Shown here piece by piece: positions 9,645 through 17,765 of a stretch of DNA of 27,055 nucleotides. The notes under the pieces are model-generated. The model saw nothing but the letters and a program-made list of their open reading frames with translations. It had not been told where the DNA came from and did not search any database. The position numbers and the translations under genes were made by a program. The number at the start of each line of letters is the position of its first letter. Position 1 is the stretch's first letter. The DNA comes from DATAUK01 sp036268295 (lineage in GTDB: Bacteria; Actinomycetota; Actinomycetes; JAFAQI01): contig DATAUK010000048.1 in NCBI GenBank assembly GCA_036268295.1, positions 1-27,055 of the forward strand, given 5' to 3'.

Positions 9645-10264
9645 GAGGCGAGAACCTTGGCTCGGCTCGACCGGCGTACGCCGTCGTCGGCACTGACGAT
9701 GATCGCAAGGTTGCTGCTGCTGCCGTTTCCCCCGCCGTAGGCAACGTGGTTGAAGACCTCGGCTGCCTCGCGCAGGTCGCCGGCGGCCGGCGGCACGGCT
9801 CGTCCCGCCTCGTGGGCGAGCTCGGTCGCGGTTCGACCGGCTCGCGGATCGAGGATGGCGCGTTCCTCGAGCTCGCGAGCGACGGCGCGCATCCGCTCGA
9901 CGATCGCGGTCTGCCAGTCGCCAGTACTGGCGGCGGCCTCGGACCGGCGGCGATGCTCGGCCGCCGAGACTTCGGGGCCGGCCGCGAGCACGACACCGAC
10001 GGCCGCGGCTCGCTGCGGCGCTCCGACCCGCCAGATCACGACGATGACGACGACGACGATGACGACAACGAGCGCCAGGGCGCCGAAGCTCCCGCCGGGC
10101 GAGTGCTTCAGCGCGTGGCTCAGCACCCGGTCGACGAGCCGGCCGGCCCAATGCAGCGCCCGCACGGGGAACGGCTCGGAGTTTCGGTGGTAGATCGACT
10201 TCGACAGCTCGTGTTGCGCCGCGCGTTGGGCGCCGAGGCGCGTCACCGGCGCGGGCTGGCTCAC
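9641..10264 (-). CDS. DUF4129 domain membrane protein
   Basis: 207 residues from a GTG at 10264 whose GTGA overlaps the previous gene's stop; the longer open frame lies inside that gene and is rejected. After a soluble N-terminus there is one helix at about residues 61-80 made almost wholly of Val and Ile. The C-terminal DUF4129 domain (from about 112) reads RRRSEAAASTGDWQTAIVERMRAV (split over two helices) with ILDPRAGRTATELAHEAG. This matches the domain found at the C-terminus of membrane transglutaminase-like proteins, also near MoxR/DUF58 genes. Here no transglutaminase domain is attached. Likely an envelope-complex subunit. The Val/Ile helix is encoded by a GAC/GAT-type triplet run. Confidence 0.85.
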   Translation of the reverse strand: MSQPAPVTRLGAQRAAQHELSKSIYHRNSEPFPVRALHWAGRLVDRVLSHALKHSPGGSFGALALVVVIVVVVIVVIWRVGAPQRAAAVGVVLAAGPEVSAAEHRRRSEAAASTGDWQTAIVERMRAVARELEERAILDPRAGRTATELAHEAGRAVPPAAGDLREAAEVFNHVAYGGGNGSSSNLAIIVSADDGVRRSSRAKVLAS

Positions 10265-11319
10265 GGGTTGCTGGCCGCCGATTGCTGAAGCGTCAGGTCG
10301 AGCGCCTCGGCCCGCATCCGTCGGTCGAGGTAGAGCAATGCGACCACGCCGGCCGTGAACGGTCGTACCAAAGTGTCGGCGATCAAGGTGCCGATCCCGG
10401 TGAGCAGCAGTGGCATGAAGCGGTACTGCTCGCCGGGATGGTTGGAGAAGATGCTCGCGAACGAGTCGTAGCTGAACGGCGCCATGATGATCCCGGACAG
10501 CACGCCCGCGAGGATGCCCGCGAGCAACGTGATGCCGAAGATCCGCCACCAGCTGCCTTGGATCAGTGCCCGCGACCGCCGTATCGACGCCCAGATTCCT
10601 TGCTTCTCCAGGACCAGAACCGGCGTGGTGAAGCTGAGCGCGATCCACACGTAGGCGTCCACCACGAGTGCCGCGAAGGCTCCGATCACGATCAGCGCGA
10701 TGCCGAGCCCGTTCGGGCCGGTTAACACGACGATCAGGCCGGGCACCACACCGACCAGCACGATGACGATGCCGATCAATGCGATCAGCAACGTGGCACC
10801 CAGCAGTTGCAGCACTCTGGGCGCCGCGGCCCGCCATGCCTGCGCGATGCTCATCGGCCGGCCGAGCACAGCCTGGCCGACCACTGCGGTCAGCATCCCG
10901 GAAAGCACGATCGTTGCTGCCAGGGTGAACAGCTCGGTGATGCCGGTCACCGTGTTCTTCCGGCCGCTGACATCCGTTGTCACGCCGTGCAGCAGGTAGT
11001 AGGACAGTGGCACCTGAATCAGCTCAATGACGAGGATGACCATCGCCGCGAGCCCGAGCGTTGCCGCCGGATAGCGGCGGATCGTGCTGAACGCGCCGTC
11101 GAGAATCTCGCCGACGCCGAGCGGGCGCAGTGGGATCACGCCTGGCTTCGGTGCTGACTGTGGCCAGCCGGGCGCGCTTCCCGACCAGCCGTACGGCGGT
11201 GGCGACGGTGGCGGTAGCGAGCCCCAACCACTGCCGCCCGGTGTCGCGACGTAGGCCGGGGGCGGTGCCGGCTGACCAGGGCTCACCCAGTCGCCGCTGC
11301 TGGGTTCGTCGCTAGGCAT
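10261..11319 (-). CDS. Polytopic membrane protein with Pro/Gly-rich N-terminus (GlpQ-type membrane-domain-like)
   Basis: 352 residues, first gene of the operon. Residues 1-65 are Pro-, Gly- and Ser-rich, ending at PKPGVIPLRPLGVGEILDGAF. Then come about six membrane helices (for example ILVIELIQVPLSYYLLHG and LGATLLIALIGIVIVLVGVV). The IPLRPLxxGEILDGAF entry motif and layout resemble actinobacterial proteins annotated as glycerophosphoryl diester phosphodiesterase membrane-domain proteins, but no phosphodiesterase domain is present, so an enzymatic label would be wrong. The start lies 60 bp from the divergent mtrA start, so operon and mtrAB may share control. Function unknown. Confidence 0.8.
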   Translation of the reverse strand: MPSDEPSSGDWVSPGQPAPPPAYVATPGGSGWGSLPPPSPPPYGWSGSAPGWPQSAPKPGVIPLRPLGVGEILDGAFSTIRRYPAATLGLAAMVILVIELIQVPLSYYLLHGVTTDVSGRKNTVTGITELFTLAATIVLSGMLTAVVGQAVLGRPMSIAQAWRAAAPRVLQLLGATLLIALIGIVIVLVGVVPGLIVVLTGPNGLGIALIVIGAFAALVVDAYVWIALSFTTPVLVLEKQGIWASIRRSRALIQGSWWRIFGITLLAGILAGVLSGIIMAPFSYDSFASIFSNHPGEQYRFMPLLLTGIGTLIADTLVRPFTAGVVALLYLDRRMRAEALDLTLQQSAASNP

Positions 11320-11379
11320 GAGTCACCCATCATCGTCGAAGGACGCGCCATGAACGCCGTGCGGTGCGACGATAGACGG

Positions 11380-12057
11380 GTGAAGCCGAGAGTGCTTGTC
11401 GTAGATGACGATCCGGCGTTGGCGGAGATGCTCGGCATCGTGCTGCGCAACGAGGGTTTCGAGCCGTCCTTCGTCGGCGACGGGGACCAGGCGTTGACGG
11501 CGTTCCGGATGACCAAGCCGGATCTTGTCCTGCTCGACCTGATGCTGCCCGGGACCGACGGGGTCGACGTCTGCCGGGCGATCCGGGCCGAGAGCGGCAT
11601 CCCGATCGTGATGCTGACCGCGCGCAGCGACACCATCGATGTCGTGATCGGGCTGGAGTCGGGCGCCGACGACTACATCGTCAAGCCCTTCAAGCCCAAG
11701 GAGCTGGTTGCCCGGATGCGCGCCCGGCTGCGCCGAAACGACGAGGGCGAGAACGAGATCCTGACGATCGGCGACGTGACGATCGACATCGCCGGGCACT
11801 CGGTCAGCCGAGACGGCGTTCCGATTGGGCTGACCCCGCTGGAGTTCGACCTGCTGACAGCGCTGGCACGCAAGCCCCGTCACGTCTTCTCCCGCGATCA
11901 GCTGCTCGAGCAGGTGTGGGGGTATCGCCACGTGGCCGACACCCGGTTGGTGAACGTGCACGTTCAACGGCTGCGCGCGAAGGTCGAACGCGACGCCGAG
12001 CATCCCGACATCGTCGTCACGGTGCGAGGAGTCGGCTACAAGGCCGGCCCGACGTGA
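11380..12057 (+). CDS. mtrA: Response regulator MtrA (OmpR family)
   Basis: 225 residues from GTG 11380 (VKPRVLVVDDD). The receiver domain has the acidic pocket DDD at 9-11, phospho-acceptor Asp53 in LVLLDLMLPG and the Lys in KPFKPKELVARMRARLRR. The winged-helix DNA-binding domain reads LTPLEFDLLTALARKPRHVF, WGYRHVADTRLVNVHVQRLR and VTVRGVGYKAGP, almost residue for residue the MtrA pattern of mycobacteria and streptomycetes. MtrA controls cell-wall, division and osmotic genes and is phosphorylated by MtrB. The in-frame ATG at 11350 would add MNAVRCDDRR, which does not resemble the family, so GTG is preferred. No Shine-Dalgarno sequence is visible, suggesting a leaderless start. The GTGA overlap with mtrB implies translational coupling. 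Confidence 0.97.
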   Translation: MKPRVLVVDDDPALAEMLGIVLRNEGFEPSFVGDGDQALTAFRMTKPDLVLLDLMLPGTDGVDVCRAIRAESGIPIVMLTARSDTIDVVIGLESGADDYIVKPFKPKELVARMRARLRRNDEGENEILTIGDVTIDIAGHSVSRDGVPIGLTPLEFDLLTALARKPRHVFSRDQLLEQVWGYRHVADTRLVNVHVQRLRAKVERDAEHPDIVVTVRGVGYKAGPT

Positions 12058-13649
12058 CCAGGCGGGTCCGCGCGGTCGCCAGTGCCATCCGGCACAGTTG
12101 GCGTCGATCGCTGCAGACCCGGGTCATCACCACGACGCTGCTGCTCTCGGGCACCGTCAGCGTCCTGATCGGCGCGACGATCTTGCAGCAGGTGCGCAGT
12201 GGTCTGCTCGACTCGGCGACCCGCTCCGCGCTCGGTCAGCTCAGCGCCGGTGTCGGCCGGGCACAGCAACAGTTCGAGGCGCAACCGGCGTCCAACCCCC
12301 ACGCCGATGCCGTGACGACATCACTCGGCGTCATCAAGGAGCTCTCGCCCGGACCGGAACAGGACACCTTCGACGTCGTACTGCTCCCGGGCGCGCCCGG
12401 ACTGAGCACGTACGGCTCCGCGGCCGACATCGCCAGCGTGCCGCCGGCGTTGCAGCGCGCGGTGTTCGACCAGTCGAACGAGGCCTGGGCGTACGCCGAG
12501 GTCACCAATGCCGCCGGCGCGCGAAGCCCTGGCCTGGTGGCGGGCGCGCTGGTCCAGGCCGGCGGGGTGCGCTACGAGCTGTTCTACCTGTTTCCCCTCA
12601 ACCGCGAGGCCGCGACGCTGAGCCTGGTCGAGCGAACGATGCTGTTTGCCGGCGGGGCGCTGGTGTTGTTGCTGGTCGCGATCGCGGCGATCGTCACGCG
12701 CCAGGTGGTGCGACCAGTGCGGCAGGCGGCGGCCACCGCGGAGCGACTTGCGTCGGGCCGGCTCAGGGAACGGATGAGGGTGCGCGGCGAGGACGACCTC
12801 GCGACGCTTGCCGCGTCGTTCAACCGGATGGCCGACACCGTCCAACGGCAGATCTCCCAGCTGCGTGAGCTCTCTCGACTGCAGCGACGGTTCGTGGCCG
12901 ACGTCTCCCACGAGCTTCGTACGCCGATCACCACGATCCGGATGGCTGCCGACCTGCTGCACGACTCCAGCGCCGACCTGCCGCCCGAGCTGAGCCGGTC
13001 CTCCGAGCTTCTCCAGGCCCAGTTGGACCGGTTCGAGCTGCTGCTCGCCGATCTGCTCGAGATCAGCCGGCACGACGCGGGCGCCGCGGTCCTGGAGGCC
13101 GAGCCGGTCGACCTCGGTGGCCTGGTGGGCCGGGTGGTGGAGCTCAGCGAGCCGCTTGCCTCGAGCCGCGGGTCGACCGTCCTGGCCGACATCCCCGACG
13201 AACCCGTGATCGTCGATGCAGACCCGCGCCGGATCGACCGAGTGCTGCGCAACCTTGTCGAGAACGCCATCGAGCACGCCGAAGGCGGACCGGTCGAGGT
13301 GGCGGTCCGCGGTGGCGAAGGCGGCGTGGCGGTCAGCGTGCGCGACCACGGTGTCGGACTGCGGCCGGGCGAGGCCTCGCTGGTGTTCGGCCGGTTCTGG
13401 CGGGCGGATCCGGCGCGCGCGCGTGCTACCGGCGGCACCGGCCTCGGGTTGTCGATCGCCCTCGAGGATGTCCGGTTGCACAACGGCTGGCTGCAGGCAT
13501 GGGGCGAGCCGGACCGTGGCTCGGTCTTCAGGCTGACGTTGCCATGGCACGTCGGTGAGGCGATCGCGGCGTCGCCGCTGCCGCTCTCGCCCGACCCCCC
13601 TGCGTCCGGTGAGAGCCCGGAGCCGGCCCCGGAGTCGCTGCGTGCGTAG
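12054..13649 (+). CDS. mtrB: Sensor histidine kinase MtrB
   Basis: 531 residues from a GTG that overlaps the mtrA stop. Transmembrane helix 1 is at about 24-45 and helix 2 at about 196-217, enclosing an extracytoplasmic sensor of ~150 residues. HAMP follows (RQVVRPVRQAAATAERLASG). The H-box is FVADVSHELRTPITTIRMAA with the phosphorylated His near 286. The N-box is RVLRNLVENAIEHA; the G boxes include VRDHGVGLRPGE and GGTGLGLSIA. It phosphorylates MtrA at the membrane in response to envelope or division signals. The C-terminus has a Pro/Ser-rich tail after the ATPase domain. The stop lies inside the start region of lpqB (8-bp overlap), completing the conserved three-gene operon. Confidence 0.97.
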   Translation: MTRRVRAVASAIRHSWRRSLQTRVITTTLLLSGTVSVLIGATILQQVRSGLLDSATRSALGQLSAGVGRAQQQFEAQPASNPHADAVTTSLGVIKELSPGPEQDTFDVVLLPGAPGLSTYGSAADIASVPPALQRAVFDQSNEAWAYAEVTNAAGARSPGLVAGALVQAGGVRYELFYLFPLNREAATLSLVERTMLFAGGALVLLLVAIAAIVTRQVVRPVRQAAATAERLASGRLRERMRVRGEDDLATLAASFNRMADTVQRQISQLRELSRLQRRFVADVSHELRTPITTIRMAADLLHDSSADLPPELSRSSELLQAQLDRFELLLADLLEISRHDAGAAVLEAEPVDLGGLVGRVVELSEPLASSRGSTVLADIPDEPVIVDADPRRIDRVLRNLVENAIEHAEGGPVEVAVRGGEGGVAVSVRDHGVGLRPGEASLVFGRFWRADPARARATGGTGLGLSIALEDVRLHNGWLQAWGEPDRGSVFRLTLPWHVGEAIAASPLPLSPDPPASGESPEPAPESLRA

Positions 13650-15336
13650 GTCGCTGTGCGTCGCCGTGCTCGTGCTGTGCGTTGCCGGCTGTGCCTCGGT
13701 CCCGAACTCGGGGCCGGTACACATCGCGAAGGCGCTGCCGGCGGTCGGCGGCGGCATCGAGCCGAACGTCCGCCAGTTCCCGGCCGGGCCGACGGTCGGC
13801 GAGCAGCCGCTCACGCTGGTCGAGGGCTTCCTCGGCGCCACGGTTGACAGCGACAACAACTACGGCGTGGCGAAGCTGTTCCTGGCGCCGGGAACCTCGT
13901 GGAACTCCACGTCCGGAATCACGCTCTACGACGCCAACACCGAGACCGTGACCCGCAGCGGGCCGAGCGAGGTCGAGGTCAGCGTTCACCGGGTCGGGAT
14001 CATCAACTCCCAAGGTGGTTATCAGGGTGCGCCGGGTTCGCTGCATCTGACGCTCGGTGTCACCCGGGTCCGTGGACAGTGGCGGATCTCCTCGCTGCGC
14101 TCCGGCGTACTGCTGTCCACTGCCGACGCCCAGCAGGAACTTCAGTCGGTCTCGATCTACTACTTGAACCGCACGCAGACCCGGCTGGTACCGGACCCGA
14201 TCGTGGTGCCGGTGCCGCTGCCCGGCCTGCAGGCCGCGCTGGCCACCACGCTGGTCGGGGCGCTGCTCGGCGGCCCGAGCCGCAGCCTGGCGCCGGCGGT
14301 CAGCACTGCCATCCCCACCGGGACCAGCCTGGTCGGCAACGTGCTGATCGATGACAACGGGGTCGCCGAGATCAACCTGGCCGGCTCGACCCAACCCTCC
14401 TCGAGCCAGCTCCCGCAGCTGTCCGCACAGCTGGTGTGGACGCTGCGCCAGCTGCCGACGGTGAAGTCCATCCGGCTGCTCGACAACGGTGCTCCACTGA
14501 CTGCGACCGGCGTACCGAGCCAGCAGGGGATCGACGCCTGGCCGCAGTTCGATCCGCAGGCCAAGCCGACCAGCTTTGGCGGGCTGTTCAGCAATCAGGG
14601 GCACGTCGTGGCGATCAGCCGTACCGTCCCGGTCCCGCTGCAGACCGCCGGGCTGCTCGCCCCGACGGTCAGCGCGAACGGCGCAACGGTAGCGGCGCTG
14701 CGTGCGGTCAGCGGCGGGTTGACCACACTTCTGGTCAGCACCGCGGACGGGTCTTTCGTGCGCCGGCTCACCGCTGCGCGGCTGTCCTCGCCGACCTTTG
14801 ATCCGCAGGGTGACGTGGTCGTGGTCCGCGGCGCCGGCAAGGACTCGACGCTGATCGAGGTGCCGCCTGACGGGCACAAACGAGAGGTCGACGTGCACCC
14901 GGAGATCAGCCAGCAGGGGATCTCCGCGGTCGCGATCTCCCGCGACGGGTCGCGCATCGCGATGGTGGTCGGGCCGCCTGGCCGCACCGAACTCGTGGTC
15001 GGCACCGTCTCGGTCACGAACGGGGCGCTGGTCATAAACGGAGGGCTCACGGTCATCCCGGCCGGCCAAGACGTGCAGGGTGTCGCCTGGGCCGGTGCGA
15101 ACGAGATTGTGACCACGGTTCGGCTCGGTGCGCGCCGCCGGGCCGTTGTGGAGACCTCGGTCGACGGCTACACAGTGACTGCGATGCCGAGTGCCGGCCT
15201 GACCGCGGCCCCGACCGAGGTCGCGGCGGCGCCAGGGCAGCCGGTGCTCGCCGCGGGCGGCGGCGGGATCTGGTCGCTGAGCGCGCGGCATTGGACTCGG
15301 GTCGCGTCCGGCAGCGACCCGTCGTACGCCGGCTAG
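13642..15336 (+). CDS. lpqB: Lipoprotein LpqB (MtrB-associated, GerMN and beta-propeller domains)
   Basis: 564 residues from a GTG overlapping the mtrB stop by 8 bp. The signal peptide ends in the lipobox VAGC with Cys17, so the protein should be lipid-anchored outside the membrane. The mature start SVPNSGPVHIAK is typical of LpqB. A GerMN domain occupies roughly residues 190-310 (VPLPGLQAALATTLVGALLG, NGVAEINLAG, QLVWTLRQLPTVKSIRLL). The C-terminal half (about 320-560) has repeated strands such as PTFDPQGDVVVVRG and AISRDGSRIAMVVG, as expected for a beta-propeller. In mycobacteria LpqB binds the MtrB sensor region and modulates MtrA phosphorylation. The longer frame starting at 13555 lies within mtrB and is rejected. 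Confidence 0.95.
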   Translation: MRRSLCVAVLVLCVAGCASVPNSGPVHIAKALPAVGGGIEPNVRQFPAGPTVGEQPLTLVEGFLGATVDSDNNYGVAKLFLAPGTSWNSTSGITLYDANTETVTRSGPSEVEVSVHRVGIINSQGGYQGAPGSLHLTLGVTRVRGQWRISSLRSGVLLSTADAQQELQSVSIYYLNRTQTRLVPDPIVVPVPLPGLQAALATTLVGALLGGPSRSLAPAVSTAIPTGTSLVGNVLIDDNGVAEINLAGSTQPSSSQLPQLSAQLVWTLRQLPTVKSIRLLDNGAPLTATGVPSQQGIDAWPQFDPQAKPTSFGGLFSNQGHVVAISRTVPVPLQTAGLLAPTVSANGATVAALRAVSGGLTTLLVSTADGSFVRRLTAARLSSPTFDPQGDVVVVRGAGKDSTLIEVPPDGHKREVDVHPEISQQGISAVAISRDGSRIAMVVGPPGRTELVVGTVSVTNGALVINGGLTVIPAGQDVQGVAWAGANEIVTTVRLGARRRAVVETSVDGYTVTAMPSAGLTAAPTEVAAAPGQPVLAAGGGGIWSLSARHWTRVASGSDPSYAG

Positions 15337-15351
15337 CCGCACTGACCCGCC

Positions 15352-15428
15352 AATGGCACATGCGTGGGCCGATAGCCCCACCGATGGCACATGCGCGGGG
15401 CTGTCCACAGGGATCGGTAGGTCCACAG
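15352..15428. repeat. Two short direct-repeat pairs in the lpqB-comF spacer
   Basis: ATGGCACATGCG occurs at 15353-15364 and again at 15384-15395, exactly 31 bases apart (about three helical turns), each followed by GGG within two bases. Just downstream GTCCACAG occurs at 15403-15410 and 15421-15428, 18 bases apart; these resemble degenerate DnaA boxes (TTGTCCACA). The regular spacing suggests protein-binding sites, possibly the comF promoter or operator. The spacer (15337-15477) holds no gene I can support. Confidence 0.45.
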
Positions 15429-15477
15429 TCGGGCGGCGCTGGGGTCGTCGCTCGGCTGGGCGTAGGAGAGTGAGGCG

Positions 15478-16191
15478 ATGTCATGGCTCGACGTCATCTT
15501 CCCGACCGATTGCGCCGGTTGCGGTCAGCGGGGGGCGCTCGCGTGCGCGCGGTGTGTCGCTGCGCTGTCGGGTCCGGCATCGTTGACCTGGCCTTCTCCG
15601 GCGCCGCCGGGCCTGCCGCCGCCGTGGTCGGTCACGGCGTACTCCGGCCCGTGCCGGGACCTGTTGCTGGCCTACAAGGAACGTGGTGCGGTCGGCCTGC
15701 GGTCGACGTTGGCGATTCCGCTCGCCGAGGCAGTCCGCGCCGCCGCGACAGCCGCGGCGGCACAGCGGTTGGTCGTCGTACCCGCGCCGTCAGCAGCCCG
15801 CGCGGTGCGCGCCCGGGGCGACGACGTGGTGTTGACGCTTGCCCGCCGGGCCGCCTCGATCCTGCGTCACGACGGACTGTCGATCCGGGTGGTGCCCGCG
15901 CTTCGACAGGGTCGGCAGGTCGCCGACTCGTCGGGTCTGTCCGCGCCAGAGCGCGCCACCAACCTTGCCGGCGCGCTACGGATCCAGCGAACGAGATCGG
16001 CAGCGCTGCTCGGTGCGCCGGTCGTCATCGTCGATGACCTGATCACGACCGGCGCGACGGTGGCTGAGGCGGCCCGGGTGCTTCGAGCCGAGGGCAACAT
16101 CGTCATCGCCGCCGCCACGATCGCGGCCACCCGCCGCCACCGCGAGGCAGGACTATTGGGCCCGATGTCCAATAGGACTACGGTCGGGTGA
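15478..16191 (+). CDS. comF: ComF-family phosphoribosyltransferase-like protein
   Basis: 237 residues; AGGAG nine bases before the ATG fixes the start. The N-terminus has the ComF double zinc pair, CAGC (12-15) and CARC (23-26). The family's conserved Tyr segment follows (VTAYSGPCRDLLLAYKERG). The C-terminal phosphoribosyltransferase fold shows VVVPAPSAARAVRARGDD and the PRPP loop VVIVDDLITTGATVAEA. In naturally competent bacteria ComF helps handle transforming DNA inside the cell; its role in actinobacteria is not established. It commonly sits between lpqB and hpf in this phylum, as here. The last 40 bases overlap two motifs described separately that may regulate hpf. Confidence 0.92.
   Translation: MSWLDVIFPTDCAGCGQRGALACARCVAALSGPASLTWPSPAPPGLPPPWSVTAYSGPCRDLLLAYKERGAVGLRSTLAIPLAEAVRAAATAAAAQRLVVVPAPSAARAVRARGDDVVLTLARRAASILRHDGLSIRVVPALRQGRQVADSSGLSAPERATNLAGALRIQRTRSAALLGAPVVIVDDLITTGATVAEAARVLRAEGNIVIAAATIAATRRHREAGLLGPMSNRTTVG
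16149..16186 (+). promoter_or_regulatory. Twin motifs resembling DosR/DevR boxes upstream of hpf
   Basis: AGGACTATTGGGCCC (16149-16163) matches most positions of the DosR-type pattern GGGACTTTNGGCCC. A second partial copy, AGGACTACGGTCG, begins 25 bases later at 16174. A 7-bp hairpin (CTATTGG/CCAATAG) is also formed here. The sites lie about 50-90 bases before the hpf start, partly inside comF. Hibernation factors belong to the DosR regulon in mycobacteria. I infer possible hypoxia control; the match is imperfect. Confidence 0.3.
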
Positions 16192-16221
16192 ACCGGGCCG
16201 TGGGGCCAATCGTCGACCGCC

Positions 16222-16228
16222 GAGGAGG
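16222..16228 (+). promoter_or_regulatory. Ribosome binding site of hpf
   Basis: GAGGAGG lies eight bases before the GTG at 16237 and supports that start over others in the frame. Confidence 0.65.
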
Positions 16229-16236
16229 CGCGCCGA

Positions 16237-16842
16237 GTGGACATCGTCGTCAAGTCACGCAATACCGACACTGACGAGCGATTCCGTGCCTGTGTGCACG
16301 ACAAGCTGGGCCGGCTATCCCGGCTCGATCCCTCGGTCGACCGGGTCGATGTCGAGATCACCGAGGAGCGCAACCCGCGGCAGGCCGATGTCCGGATGCG
16401 GGTCGAGCTGACCTGCCGAAGTCGGGGGCCGGTGATCCGGGCCGAGGCGGCAGCAGCGGATGAGTACGCCGCCCTCGACCTCGCGATCGGCAAGCTCGAC
16501 ATGAGGTTGCGTCGGGCCTCGGATCGCCGCCGGGTGCACCACGGCAGTCGCACCCCGGTCTCGGTCGCGACGGCAACCGGCGCGCTCGTTGCCCCGAACC
16601 CGGCCGACCACGCACCCGCGCCCGAGGACGATCAAGATAGCGACGTTCCTTTCGTCGTACGGGAGAAGCAGCACGTCGCGTCGCCGATGAACCTCGAACA
16701 GGCGCTGTTCGAGATGGAGCTAGTTGGGCATGATTTCTATCTGTATGTGGATGAATCTGACGGTACGCCGAGTGTCGTGTATCGACGGCACGGCTATGAC
16801 TACGGCGTTGTCCGCCTACATGAGCCAGACGTGGCGCTGTAA
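16237..16842 (+). CDS. hpf: Ribosome hibernation-promoting factor, long form
   Basis: 201 residues from a GTG with a strong Shine-Dalgarno sequence. The N-terminal S30AE/RaiA domain (about 1-100) reads VKSRNTDTDERFRACVHDKLGRL and VDVEITEERNPRQADVRMRVELT. After a linker, the C-terminal domain (about 145-201) shows PMNLEQALFEMELVGHDFYLY and TPSVVYRRHGYDYGVVRL, the dimerisation domain of long-form HPF. The protein binds the 30S subunit in the tRNA/mRNA channel and pairs 70S ribosomes into inactive 100S dimers during stationary phase or stress. It is followed by an orphan NarL-type regulator; hpf next to this regulator recurs in streptomycetes. Possible DosR-type motifs lie upstream. Confidence 0.95.
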   Translation: MDIVVKSRNTDTDERFRACVHDKLGRLSRLDPSVDRVDVEITEERNPRQADVRMRVELTCRSRGPVIRAEAAAADEYAALDLAIGKLDMRLRRASDRRRVHHGSRTPVSVATATGALVAPNPADHAPAPEDDQDSDVPFVVREKQHVASPMNLEQALFEMELVGHDFYLYVDESDGTPSVVYRRHGYDYGVVRLHEPDVAL

Positions 16843-16958
16843 CGCGGTTGGCCTAACTAGCACAGATAGTCCGGTTGTCGTGCGATCATGAGCCTTCGCG
16901 GTGTTACGTGTCGTTCGCCGCGCTCCGATTTGTGCGGGCCGTTCGGTGGAGGGGGCTT

Positions 16959-17672
16959 GTGAGCGAGATGACGGACAGCGGTGCTTTGGCACCACTTCCG
17001 CCCGGCACAGGTGATCCGATACGCGTGCTCGTGGTCGATGACCATGCGCTGTTCCGCCGGGGCCTGGAGATGGTGCTCGAGCAGGAGCCTGACATCGACG
17101 TCGTCGGCGAGGCCGAGGACGGCGCGGAGGCGGTCGAGAAAGCCGCTGAGACCACGCCAGACATCGTGCTGATGGACGTGCGCATGCCCAAGCGCGGCGG
17201 CATCGATGCCTGCACCGCGATCAAGGACGCGGTGCCAAGCTCGAAGATCATCATGCTGACGATCAGCGATGAGGAGGCCGATCTCTACGACGCGATCAAG
17301 GCCGGCGCGATGGGATATCTGCTCAAGGAGATCTCGATCGAGGAGGTCGCCTCGGCGATCCGTGCGGTGCACGGCGGCCAGTCGCTGATCTCGCCGTCGA
17401 TGGCCTCGAAGCTGCTCAACGAGTTCGCGTCGATGATCAAGCGCGGCGACGAGCGCCAACAGGTCCCGGCGCCGCGGCTGACCGATCGCGAGATGGAGGT
17501 ACTGCGGCTGGTCGCGAAGGGCCTGAACAACCGCGATATCGCCAAACAGCTGTTCATCAGCGAAAACACCGTCAAGAACCACATCCGCAACATCCTCGAG
17601 AAGCTGCAGCTGCACAGCCGGATGGAAGCAGTCGTCTACGCGGTCCGGGAGAAACTCCTCGAGATCACGTAA
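16959..17672 (+). CDS. Orphan NarL/FixJ-type (LuxR) response regulator
   Basis: 237 residues from GTG 16959, preceded by GGAGG with six-base spacing; an ATG three codons later is an alternative. The receiver domain has VVDDHALFRRGLEMVL, phospho-acceptor Asp73 in IVLMDVRMPKRGG and the Lys in GYLLKEISIEEVASAI. The C-terminal LuxR helix-turn-helix reads LTDREMEVLRLVAKGLNNRDI and ISENTVKNHIRNILEKLQLHSR. No histidine kinase is encoded nearby, so its partner is elsewhere or it works without one. Its place after hpf suggests control of stationary-phase or hypoxic responses, which is inference. The leader of about 116 bases after hpf leaves room for a separate promoter. Confidence 0.93.
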   Translation: MSEMTDSGALAPLPPGTGDPIRVLVVDDHALFRRGLEMVLEQEPDIDVVGEAEDGAEAVEKAAETTPDIVLMDVRMPKRGGIDACTAIKDAVPSSKIIMLTISDEEADLYDAIKAGAMGYLLKEISIEEVASAIRAVHGGQSLISPSMASKLLNEFASMIKRGDERQQVPAPRLTDREMEVLRLVAKGLNNRDIAKQLFISENTVKNHIRNILEKLQLHSRMEAVVYAVREKLLEIT

Positions 17673-17765
17673 GCCGCGAAGCCCAGCGCCAAGGCCGAGC
17701 CACCGTCATAGCGCTTTTGATCTTTGCTGCAACGCTCAACGGGCCGTTTCTGACAGGGTAGGAGC

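Noticed and set aside
12321..15426. Long reverse frames (512 and 632 codons) opposite mtrB and lpqB
   Set aside because: Both lie antisense to well-supported operon genes and have no recognisable domains.
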